From Planctomycetota bacterium (GTDB taxonomy: Bacteria; Planctomycetota; Planctomycetia; Planctomycetales; Planctomycetaceae), in NCBI GenBank assembly GCA_023417655.1, contig JAEZFD010000058.1, positions 75,359-139,358 on the forward strand: a stretch of 64,000 bases of DNA, in the 5' to 3' direction. Shown here piece by piece: positions 55,215 to 63,700 of the stretch; the first letter of the stretch is position 1, and the number at the start of each line of letters is the position of its first letter. A program made the translations under genes and the position numbers. The notes beneath the pieces were generated by a model. That model was not told where the DNA came from. It did not search any database and saw nothing but the letters and a program-made list of their open reading frames with translations.

Positions 55215-56525
55215 ATGACAGCATTTTCACGCCGAGACGTTCTGAAGCATGCGGCACTGGGAACCGCAGGGGCCCTGTCGATGGGAAGCGGGCTCTCCTC
55301 CGCATTCGCAAGTTCTGCAGGAAAGTCCTTCCCTAAAGGCAAAGCCGAGCATTGCATCATGATCTGGCTGGGAGGCGGGTCTGCCCAGATCGACACATGG
55401 GATCCCAAGGCCAAAGGAGATGCCAAGGAGAAGAAACCGGGATCGTATTACGATGCAATTGATACTGCGGTTCCGGGCGTTCAGGTGTGCGAACACCTCT
55501 CGAACTGTGCAAAGATTCTCGACCGGTTCAATCTGTTGCGGACCGTTCAGCACGATGTGATTGATGAGCACGCGGCCGCTACGAACCGCATGCACACCGG
55601 TCGGCCGACCGGGGGGACCGTCGTCTATCCGTCCATTGGTTCGCTCATTAGTTACAAGCGAGGAGCCGCTGCCGAAAACGCTCCTCCGTATGTGCTGATT
55701 GGATATCCCAACGTCACACGCGGTCCGGGATTTCTGGGTTCCAAGGCAGGCTATGTGTATCTCACCAGTACGGAAGCCGGCCCAGCAAGTTTCACTCGTC
55801 CGCCGGAGATTACGACGGCCCGGCAGTCGCGCCGTGAACGGTTGCTCGAGCAGGTTCGGGCTCAGCACCGTGAGCAGGCGACAGGTGGCAAAACGATTCA
55901 GGATTATGATGCGACCATGACGCAGGCAATGCGGTTGTCAGGTCCTGAGTTCATGCACGTGTTCAAGTTGGATGAAGAGAAAGCCGACCTCCGCAACAGC
56001 TATGGCAGCGAGTTCGGGCAACGACTCCTGCTGTCTCGACGCCTGTTGCAGTCCGGCGTGCGATTCATCGAAGTGTCTCACAACCTGAATTTCGTGAACG
56101 GCTCCGGCTGGGACACTCATAACTCAGGGCAGCTTAACCAGCACCTGCTCATTCAGGATCTCGATCAGGCACTCGCTACGCTGATTCTGGATCTGGAAGC
56201 TCATAAGATGCTGGATAAGACCTTGATTGTGGTCGCTTCCGAATTCGGTCGTCCGGCCGGATTCGATAATGGCGGCGGTCGCGGTCACCATGCCGAGTGC
56301 TTCACCGTTGCGATGGCTGGCGGGGGATTGCAGAACGGGAAGATGATCGGAACATCGGACGAACTTGCGATGAAAGCCGTCGATCGATCGGTCTCTGTTC
56401 CAGACATGTTCGCCACAATGTGCTGTGCGATGGGAATCAATCCCGCAGAAGAGCTGTACGCCGCAGGAGATCGTCCCGTCCCGATTACCGATCAGGGCCA
56501 GCCGATCGTCGAACTCTTCTCGTAA
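55215..56525 (+). CDS. DUF1501 protein, Tat-type signal
   Basis: The 436-residue protein starts MTAFSRRDVLKHAALGTAGA, a twin-arginine signal followed by an Ala/Ser-rich stretch. The core is DUF1501: IMIWLGGGSAQIDTWDPKAKG, NLLRTVQHDVIDEHAAATNRMHTGRPTG, FIEVSHNLNFVNGSGWDTHNSG, LIVVASEFGRPAGFDNGGGRGHH and ECFTVAMAGGG. It is paralogous to the 489-residue protein at 21867-23336 and likewise follows a DUF1549/DUF1553 gene. An intrinsic terminator at 56558-56590 ends the module. Catalytic function is unknown. Confidence 0.93.
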   Translation: MTAFSRRDVLKHAALGTAGALSMGSGLSSAFASSAGKSFPKGKAEHCIMIWLGGGSAQIDTWDPKAKGDAKEKKPGSYYDAIDTAVPGVQVCEHLSNCAKILDRFNLLRTVQHDVIDEHAAATNRMHTGRPTGGTVVYPSIGSLISYKRGAAAENAPPYVLIGYPNVTRGPGFLGSKAGYVYLTSTEAGPASFTRPPEITTARQSRRERLLEQVRAQHREQATGGKTIQDYDATMTQAMRLSGPEFMHVFKLDEEKADLRNSYGSEFGQRLLLSRRLLQSGVRFIEVSHNLNFVNGSGWDTHNSGQLNQHLLIQDLDQALATLILDLEAHKMLDKTLIVVASEFGRPAGFDNGGGRGHHAECFTVAMAGGGLQNGKMIGTSDELAMKAVDRSVSVPDMFATMCCAMGINPAEELYAAGDRPVPITDQGQPIVELFS

Positions 56526-56557
56526 GAACTCGACGTCCCTGCCATAAATCCAGAACT

Positions 56558-56590
56558 GCCGCCGTTCCTCATTGGAGCGGCGGCTTTTTC
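56558..56590 (+). terminator. Intrinsic terminator of second DUF1501 gene
   Basis: Stem GCCGCCGTTCC/GGAGCGGCGGC (one G-T pair), loop TCATT, five following T; it starts about 30 bases after the stop codon. Confidence 0.88.
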
Positions 56591-56679
56591 ATTAGATGCC
56601 GACGGAATTACCGCGGGGACGCGCCACTTCATTCGGTGCCGCGATCGGGCATTCAGTCAGGCTGGAAGGTTCAAACGGC

Positions 56680-56709
56680 AATGAACAGGTGAGAAATGAA
56701 CAGGTGAGA
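56680..56709. repeat. 15-bp perfect tandem duplication
   Basis: AATGAACAGGTGAGA occurs twice without a gap (56680-56694, 56695-56709) in the convergent spacer between the DUF1501 and porin genes. It looks like a small slippage duplication. Confidence 0.8.
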
Positions 56710-56721
56710 ACAGCGCTCCAG

Positions 56722-56764
56722 GAAGAAGAAAAGGCTGGCGATTGAGCAATCAATCGCCAGCCTT
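56722..56764 (-). terminator. Intrinsic terminator of porin gene
   Basis: On the minus strand GGCTGGCGATTG/CAATCGCCAGCC encloses a short loop and is followed by TTTTCTTCTT. It lies about 60 bases after the porin stop. Confidence 0.88.
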
Positions 56765-56821
56765 CGGTGTTTGAATCACAGTGTGTTGCGTGAAGGGGAG
56801 TCCACGCCTCACGATGTTCAA

Positions 56822-58093
56822 TTAGAATGTCAAGATGGCGTCGATGCCGAAGATGGCACCTTCATCCACTGGGACAATCTGGGCCGCTGGGATGTTATTC
56901 ACAGCTGGCGACCACTGGTATTTCACTTCCGGACGGAAGACCAGGTTGGCGATTGGCCGATAGTTCACACCGCCGGTAATGGCATAGTATGAATCTCCAT
57001 CAGCTTTCCACCATTCCATACGAGTACCGGCCTTCACAGTGTCGGTCAGCGTATAGAACAGGTACTGGTTGATACCGATAGTGTCATAGTGACCGCCGCC
57101 GGAGACTCCCGGGGTGTCAACGCTCACCAGGTCGCTCTGGAAGACGTATTCCAAGCGATCGGTAATGTTCATATCGCCGACAATACTGTGAGTATAGCCC
57201 TTGCCGATGAAGCCCAGGTTGCCAGCGGTCAGAATGTAAGTCAGCACGAAGTTGTCGGTAACTCCAACGCTCGCACCGCCCAGGAAGCTGTTGCCGCCGT
57301 TGAATTGATCGAAACCAGTATCCCAACCCAGCGTCCAGCCGCTGTACAGCGTCACGTTATCGCTTGCAGTATACGTTGAGAGTACCCCGGTGTGGGTGAA
57401 CGACTCGCTGTTATACATGGTCATTGCGTGGCTGTAGAAGAAGTTGCCGGGAGCACCGACGACTTCATAGCCGAGCAGGGTGAAGAAGTGACCTGCTTTA
57501 ACCGACAGATCGCCATAGGCGACGTCAGCATACAACTGAGGCAAGGCGAATCCGTAGATCCCGTGATCCCAGCCGTTCAGATAATCGTAGTGACCAGGAC
57601 GGTTACCGAATGCCTGTGTGTCATAGGAATCGGTACCGTACATAAAGTCGACACGACCCCCGAAGTCGAGGCCGTCGCTACCGTCAGCAATCTTTTCAAG
57701 GAACAACCAGCTCTGATTGTTCACGAAGCGGTTCGGGGTGTTGTTAAACATCCCGTCGCTGCGGTTGGTGTAACCCCACTGGGTCCAGCCCCCGACATCC
57801 CAGTTTGATTCAGCTCCGAATACTCGGTCGCCGAGATCCCAGGCTTCATCTGGGCCGAAGAGATAGCCTGAGCCGCAACCGGTACTGTCGCAGGCATCGG
57901 CCAGCGTGGGATCAGCACAGGCGTCCGTCCCGCATGCTTCAGCGGAAATCTGCTTGACCAGAGAGGGCTGGGTTTCGCCGAAGATGGCTTCGGCCTGTTT
58001 GACGTAGACATTGTCCTGTGCGAATGTCGCGGACGCCATTCCGAGCATGGACGCCAGCGAAAGCAGCCAGGCTTCCGATTTCAATTTCCGCAT
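56822..58093 (-). CDS. BBP2-type outer-membrane beta-barrel porin
   Basis: The 423-residue protein has a signal peptide (SEAWLLSLASMLGMASATFAQ) after AGGAG about 11 bases before the ATG. A short Cys-rich segment follows (ACGTDACADPTLADACDSTGCGSG, five cysteines within about 25 residues near 55-75). The rest (about 90-423) is a series of alternating strands with aromatic girdles (WTQWGYTNRSDG, DFGGRVDFMYGTDSYD, YADVAYGDLSVKAGHFFTLLGYE, FRPEVKYQWSP) ending in ILTF, a terminal Phe as in BamA-assembled barrels. It matches the putative beta-barrel porin-2 family. Substrate unknown. The Cys cluster is unusual for a porin and could crosslink to surface proteins. A leader hairpin at 58121-58155 precedes the start. 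Confidence 0.88.
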   Translation of the reverse strand: MRKLKSEAWLLSLASMLGMASATFAQDNVYVKQAEAIFGETQPSLVKQISAEACGTDACADPTLADACDSTGCGSGYLFGPDEAWDLGDRVFGAESNWDVGGWTQWGYTNRSDGMFNNTPNRFVNNQSWLFLEKIADGSDGLDFGGRVDFMYGTDSYDTQAFGNRPGHYDYLNGWDHGIYGFALPQLYADVAYGDLSVKAGHFFTLLGYEVVGAPGNFFYSHAMTMYNSESFTHTGVLSTYTASDNVTLYSGWTLGWDTGFDQFNGGNSFLGGASVGVTDNFVLTYILTAGNLGFIGKGYTHSIVGDMNITDRLEYVFQSDLVSVDTPGVSGGGHYDTIGINQYLFYTLTDTVKAGTRMEWWKADGDSYYAITGGVNYRPIANLVFRPEVKYQWSPAVNNIPAAQIVPVDEGAIFGIDAILTF

Positions 58094-58120
58094 CAGAGTT
58101 CACTCCTAGAACTTGAATGT

Positions 58121-58155
58121 TGATCGATCAGACGAGAGCACTTCGTCTCCGATCA
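58121..58155 (-). promoter_or_regulatory. Two-stem hairpin in porin mRNA leader
   Basis: Outer stem TGATCG/CGATCA and inner stem AGACGA/TCGTCT form a hairpin about 28 to 62 bases before the porin start codon. It could protect the mRNA 5' end or control translation; without comparison to relatives this remains open. Confidence 0.45.
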
Positions 58156-58710
58156 CGCAGCCGTCATGACGCCGGTGGTTTGACTCCTCTTCTGCACTGA
58201 CTGGTGGATGTGAACGAGGCCGACTCGACGGTCGTCGTGTTGACTCATCATTCCTGGGATCCGTCACTTCAGTTCAGAATCTCCACTCGGATGGGCTGGG
58301 GGTGAGCACGCCCCCATCTCTTCGAAATCTCCAGAAGCACCAGCAGAAACCGCCGATGCCGATTCCTACGCAGAGGTTGCGTGGTCAGCAGATCTCATAT
58401 CCCTGAAATCGGCAGTGCGAATGGGCCTGTTTTTGATTTCGCTGCGCGCTTGCCGTACCTCGCCTAATCGTCATAATTTTCAGCCAATTCCGAAAACTTC
58501 CGGCAAAACCTGCTGATCGAGGGTGCTCTGCCACCGATTTGGCACACCAGCTACAATGTCTGCAGCGAAATTCAGGCATGGCCAGCCCGCCGGACACTCC
58601 CATACGAATCACTCTGGCGCACATTTGGACCAAAATTCTCACCATGACGGCGGCGGAATTTGCCGACCTCGCCGGAAGTGACGAAGTTGAGCGATCGAGG
58701 AATGGAATCA
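58156..58710. other. Divergent intergenic region between porin and metallophosphatase-cytochrome genes
   Basis: About 550 bases containing both promoters. An open frame from ATG 58660 continues into the downstream gene but its first 17 residues look untranslated. No other gene or clear regulatory dyad was found. Confidence 0.4.
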
Positions 58711-60297
58711 ATGAGAATGTTGAATGGAGCCGCAATCCGTCCTCACGTTGCGGCCTTGGTCGCTGTGTGTCTGCTGCTGTGCTCACTCTCGGCCTGCGAT
58801 CCGAAACGCTCGTCAAATGAGTCCAAGAAGGGTGAGAGCCCTGCTCAGGCGGAGCAGGCGGTCGAAAAGAAGACACTGTTAGCGGACTGGCCGGAACCTG
58901 CGGCAGTGCTGGTGTTCACGGGGGACATCCACGGTCATCTCGAACCCTGTGGCTGTACAGCTGGTCAGTCCGGCGGATTCGCCATGCGGGGAGATTTGTT
59001 GCGACAGTTGCGGGAAGAAAAGAAGTGGCCTGTCACAGCACTTGATGTCGGGGGATCTTTGAATGATGCCCGCGTTTCCTATCCGCAGTCGAAGATCAAG
59101 TTCTCATGGATCCTAAAAGGTCTGAATATTCTCGGCTATCAGGGGATGTCGTTGGGCAAAGAGGAACTGCTGCTCGGCGCGGAAGCCCTGTTCATTGAAT
59201 TCAATAATGTCAGCTCCACCCCGGATTTCCACGTTCCGTTCCTGGGGGGAAATGTCACTCTTTTCGGTGCGAAGGAACTCGGGATTCCGACCGCAACCAA
59301 GGTCATTCAGGTGGGCGACCTGAAAGTGGGTGTCGCGTCGATTACGGGTGAATCGACGAAAAAGTCTCTCGAAAACTCGGGGGTACTACGGGATCCGTCC
59401 CTGTTGCAGGTGGAAGACCCACGGACCGTCATTCCACAGATGCTGGAACAACTGAAGGCAGAGAAGCCGGACTTGCTGGTGCTGATGTCGGCGTCGGACC
59501 TGACTGAATCGCAGGCTCTTGCCAAGGAATTCCCTGATTTCAACATCGTGGTGACTGCTGGAAGTGTGGAAGATCCCCGGCTGGAACCTGTTTTTATTGA
59601 TAAAACGCTCCTCGTGCAGGTCGGTAAGAAGGGGAAGAATGCGGCTGTCGTCGGCGTTCTTCCGGATCGGTCAATGAAGTCGACCGTCGTTGCGTTGAGT
59701 GTCGATCAGTTCAAAGATCTGCCTGCGATGATCGATCTGATGCAGGGATATCAGGACAGCTTGAAAGAGGCCTGGCCTGAACTGTCTGCCCATGCCATTT
59801 CCAATCCGGCACAAGGGGAATTCGTCGGCGCCAAGGCCTGCGGCACCTGCCATACTTTCGCTTATTCGGTCTGGAAGGAGTCGAAGCACGCCCATGCTTA
59901 CGAGAGCCTGATCAAGGGGCGTCCCGAGAAAAAGGATGACTGGGTCTCGCGGATTTACGATCCCGAGTGCCTCGCCTGTCACGTCACCGGCTGGGATGCA
60001 CAGCGGGCCATCCGCTATGAGTCAGGCTTCGTGGATCTGGAAAAGACTCCGTTGCTCGCCGGGCAGCAGTGTGAAAACTGTCACGGGCCGGGGTCGAACC
60101 ACGTTCAGCAGGAACAGGCCTGGCAGCGTGGAACTCCTGTCACGCCGAAGCAGAAGGCCGCACGAGAAGCGATGCGGATGACGTTGTCACGAGCCAAGGC
60201 TGATCTCTGCATCCGTTGCCATGACGGTGACAACAGTCCAAACTTTGACTTCGACAAGTACTGGCCGAAAGTCAATCACAGCGGACGTAAAGACTGA
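58711..60297 (+). CDS. Lipoprotein fusion of metallophosphatase-like domain and tetraheme cytochrome
   Basis: ATG 58711 sits nine bases after GAGGA and gives 528 residues with a lipoprotein signal (VAALVAVCLLLCSLSACD, Cys near 30). Residues about 60-340 resemble the 5'-nucleotidase-type metallophosphatase fold, opening with LVFTGDIHGHLEPCGC and ALDVGGSLND. Later metal-site His motifs of the family are not obvious, and Cys residues flank the first site. Residues about 370-528 contain four c-type heme motifs: CGTCH (59839), CLACH (59968), CENCH (60070) and CIRCH (60208). The pattern ACGTCHTFAYSVWKESKHAHAY resembles cytochrome c554-type domains. The protein should sit in the periplasm or outer membrane. 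Role unknown; electron transfer to an extracellular acceptor is a reasonable guess. Confidence 0.88.
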   Translation: MRMLNGAAIRPHVAALVAVCLLLCSLSACDPKRSSNESKKGESPAQAEQAVEKKTLLADWPEPAAVLVFTGDIHGHLEPCGCTAGQSGGFAMRGDLLRQLREEKKWPVTALDVGGSLNDARVSYPQSKIKFSWILKGLNILGYQGMSLGKEELLLGAEALFIEFNNVSSTPDFHVPFLGGNVTLFGAKELGIPTATKVIQVGDLKVGVASITGESTKKSLENSGVLRDPSLLQVEDPRTVIPQMLEQLKAEKPDLLVLMSASDLTESQALAKEFPDFNIVVTAGSVEDPRLEPVFIDKTLLVQVGKKGKNAAVVGVLPDRSMKSTVVALSVDQFKDLPAMIDLMQGYQDSLKEAWPELSAHAISNPAQGEFVGAKACGTCHTFAYSVWKESKHAHAYESLIKGRPEKKDDWVSRIYDPECLACHVTGWDAQRAIRYESGFVDLEKTPLLAGQQCENCHGPGSNHVQQEQAWQRGTPVTPKQKAAREAMRMTLSRAKADLCIRCHDGDNSPNFDFDKYWPKVNHSGRKD

Positions 60298-60770
60298 GCA
60301 GTCCTCAACTTCTTTGAAAATAGCCATAGACCGAGGCGTCTTGAAATTGTGCTTCGGTCAGCCGATTTCTCCGTGGGAATCGACTCGCGTTCTCCGTTTA
60401 ATCGTTCGTTGGATCATGGAGGGCGGGGGCAATTCTGCTGACCGGCTCCGGAAGGATCGGGCTCAAGGCGTCTGACTGTAATTGATTTCCCGGAGGAACT
60501 TTACGAAATCGCGACCTTTCACTCGTTCACGGCTCTCTGGCTGTCGGATACCATGAATTGTGACGATCTTTTCCTGAAACGCCGATGATGCGTCGTGAGA
60601 GTGGTCGTAAGAGTCACTGTCTCGGGATCAGACGAGTCAGGTAGTCCCATCTGATTGCCGCGGGATCTGCTGGAAGTCGAGAAGCGGAACTTCCCTGGAG
60701 AATGTCAGGCTTGGGGAGTGTCGGGGTGCGACAGCTCGCACGACGACATTTTCTATTTCGGAATGCTGCC
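60298..60770. other. Intergenic region before the final membrane-protein gene
   Basis: 473 bases with no recognisable gene and no intrinsic terminator. Short frames on both strands lack similarity. The promoter of the next gene is presumably near its 3' end. Confidence 0.4.
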
Positions 60771-63700
60771 ATGCCGGTGAAAGAACAAGCGCGGGTTCCC
60801 TCTGAATCGTCGTCGCAGTACGTGAACTTCGATGAGTTCATTGATTACCAGCTCAAAAAAGCTCGGCTGGGAATTCATCATGCTGATTTATTGTCGGGGT
60901 CGATTCTCTTCGGAGTCGGCGCACTCGCTTATCTGCTGATCTTCGCGATCGTTGATCAGTGGATCGTGCCGGGGGGACTCAGTACCACGACTCGTCTGGT
61001 GCTGGCGGGAATTGCAGCCGTTTCAGCGGTCGTTTGGATTCTCTGGAAGATTGTCTGGCCGTCCTTTCAGAAAGTGAACTCTCTGTACGCCGCTCGAGAG
61101 ATCGAACGGGCACATCCGGAGTTTCAAAGCAGTCTGATGAGCTGGGTCGACTTCCGTCAGGAAGGGCGGGAAATTCCAGCCGCAATTCTGACGAGTCTCG
61201 AAAAGCGGACCGCTCACCAGATTTCGCAGACGAGTGTGGACGCCGCAATTGACCGTCAGAGTCTGATGAGAGCGTCCTACCTGCTGCTCGCCCTGCTGGT
61301 CGCTTTCTGTCTCTATACGATGTTTTCTCCGAAGCGGATGTCGACCACGCTATGGCGGGCATTGATGCCGCTTTCGGCGGTCTCGGCCTCAACTCGAACC
61401 GAGATTCTCGACGTGAAGCCCGGGAATGCGGAAGTTCTTGCGAGGGATCAGCTGGATGTCACTGTTGAGCTGGGAGGGAAAATTCCGGAAGAGGTCACTC
61501 TGCTGTTTTCCACCGCAGACCGCCGGTTCGTGAATGAACCGCTGAAGATGCGGCGGACCGATGAAAACCTGCCGAATTTCCAGACTCGACTGACCGGAGA
61601 TGGCGGCAAGGGGCTGTTGAGCGATGTTCGCTACCACATCGTCGCCGGAGATGCGACCTCCCGAACTTATGACGTGCGAGTCAATCAGCCACCGACGGCG
61701 ACTCTGACCTCGATTCGTTATGACTACCCCCAGTATACGAAGCTCCCTTCAGCAACTCAGGAAGGTCATTCGATTGACGCCTGGGAAGGGACCTGGGTCA
61801 CCGTGACCGCCAAGCCGAATATGCGCGTGCGTCAGGCGATTCTTTATTGCACCGATCAGGAAACGACGCAGGAAGCGGCGGAAGCCTATCCGATGCAGAT
61901 TCAGGACGACCGGCTGACGGCACACTGGCAGCTGAAGTTTCGCGATGATGGAACCTTCGCGCGGTACTTCCACATTCAGGTGTGGAATGAACGAGACCAG
62001 AAAGATCCGCAGCCGACGATCTATCGCATCAAGATCCGGCCTGACTTGAAGCCGGAAGTCACGTTGCGGCACCCCGACAAGGACATGCGGGTGCCAATCA
62101 ATACGACGCTCCCTGTGGCGATTTCGGCTCGGGATCCTGATTTCCTGTTGCGTCGCGTGGCATTGAAGCTCGATATCAGCGGGCACGAAGCTCCGCAGGA
62201 GCCACTGGATCCGGTCTTCGCTGCACCGCCGGAACTGGCGAGTGTTGATCGGGTCGTCCCGTTGGATCTCTCCCGGCTCAATCTGAAGGTCGGTGATCAG
62301 GTCGTGCTGTTTGCAGAGGCCGAGGACAACTTTGAACCCTTCGGCAAACGACAGAGAAACATCTCCCGGAGTGCCCGTGTCACTCTGACCATCGTTGACC
62401 CCGCTCCCCCTGAGCAGAAGAAGCAGATTGAAGCTGAGCAGGCGGCTGAACTGCAGGAGAAGCTGCAACAGGATAATGGAGAGCGGCGCGAGAACATGGA
62501 GCCGCCGGAACAGCAGCCCCGGAAGGAGCGGCCAGGTCGCGAGGAACGCCCGCAGCAGCAACAGCCGGCTGATGGTCAGCAGGGGCAGAAGCCAATGCAG
62601 CCTGCAGATCCGCAGAAAGAAGTTCAGAACAATCCGCAGAACGGCGGGTCGTCAGGGGATCAGAAAGAGAATCCTGCTCAGAACGGGCAGAAGTCTCCGC
62701 AGGAAAATCGACAGCAACAGCAACAGCAGGGACGAGCCGGTCAAGGTGGGAAGCAGGACGGTGCGCCTGGTTCCCAGCCAAATAAAGGACAGAACGACAA
62801 ACCTGACTCCGACATGTCTGGAAACGAGAAGCAGGATCAGCAGAACGGCCCGGGCATGAACACGCCGGGACAGAAGAACGAGCAGAACGGCAACCAGAAC
62901 ACAGCCAACAACGAAGGTCAGAAGGCTCAGGAGTCGGGGACCCCTCAGCAACGGCAGGAAAAGTCCGGCAACGGTGAGTCCTCGCCGATGCAGGACCAAT
63001 CGTCGGGGAAGGAGCGCGGACCTCGCAAAGAGAAGGTCGACGAAGATCAGGCTCTGCAGCGTCTGCTCGAATGGAATCGTGAACAGGAAAAGAAGAATCA
63101 GTCTTCCGATTCGCCAGTGCAGGGAGACCGCAAAGATTCTCCGATGAGTCCACAATCAGCTGATGAGAAGCAGGGGACGGATAAGAAGCAGGAGACCGGG
63201 AACGGAAAAGAAAACGGCTCTCCTGACGAGAAGAAAAACGACAATCCAGCTGGCTCCGGACAGATGAAACAGGACCAGCCGCAGCCTGACCAGATGAAAC
63301 CTGAGCAGATGAAACCCGAAGCAGGTGCTGAGAAACGTCCTGACACATCAGGGGAAAATCAGAATCAGCCGAAAGGTGACAACTCTGAACCAATGCAGCG
63401 TGATGGGGATCCAAAGCCTGCTCAGGGACAGGGAATGCCCTCTGATCAGAACAAGCCACAGGAGCAGCCGGGGAATGCTCCACAGGAGTCCTCATCGGGA
63501 GACAACAAATCTTCCCAGATGAAGTCTCCCCAAAATGAAGCCACTCCCGACAAGTCGGGTTCTCAGCCTCAAGGCCAGGAGGGCAAGGGCGAGCAGAACA
63601 AGTCCCAGCCGAATCAGGGGCAGGGGGATGACACTGCGCAGCGGGAACGCAAGCCAGAGCAGATGTCTCCATCCGGCAACCAGTCCGGAGAAAAAGAACC

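Noticed and set aside
60614..60841. Minus-strand 75-codon frame before the last gene
   Set aside because: It overlaps the start of the convincing plus-strand gene and has no similarity.
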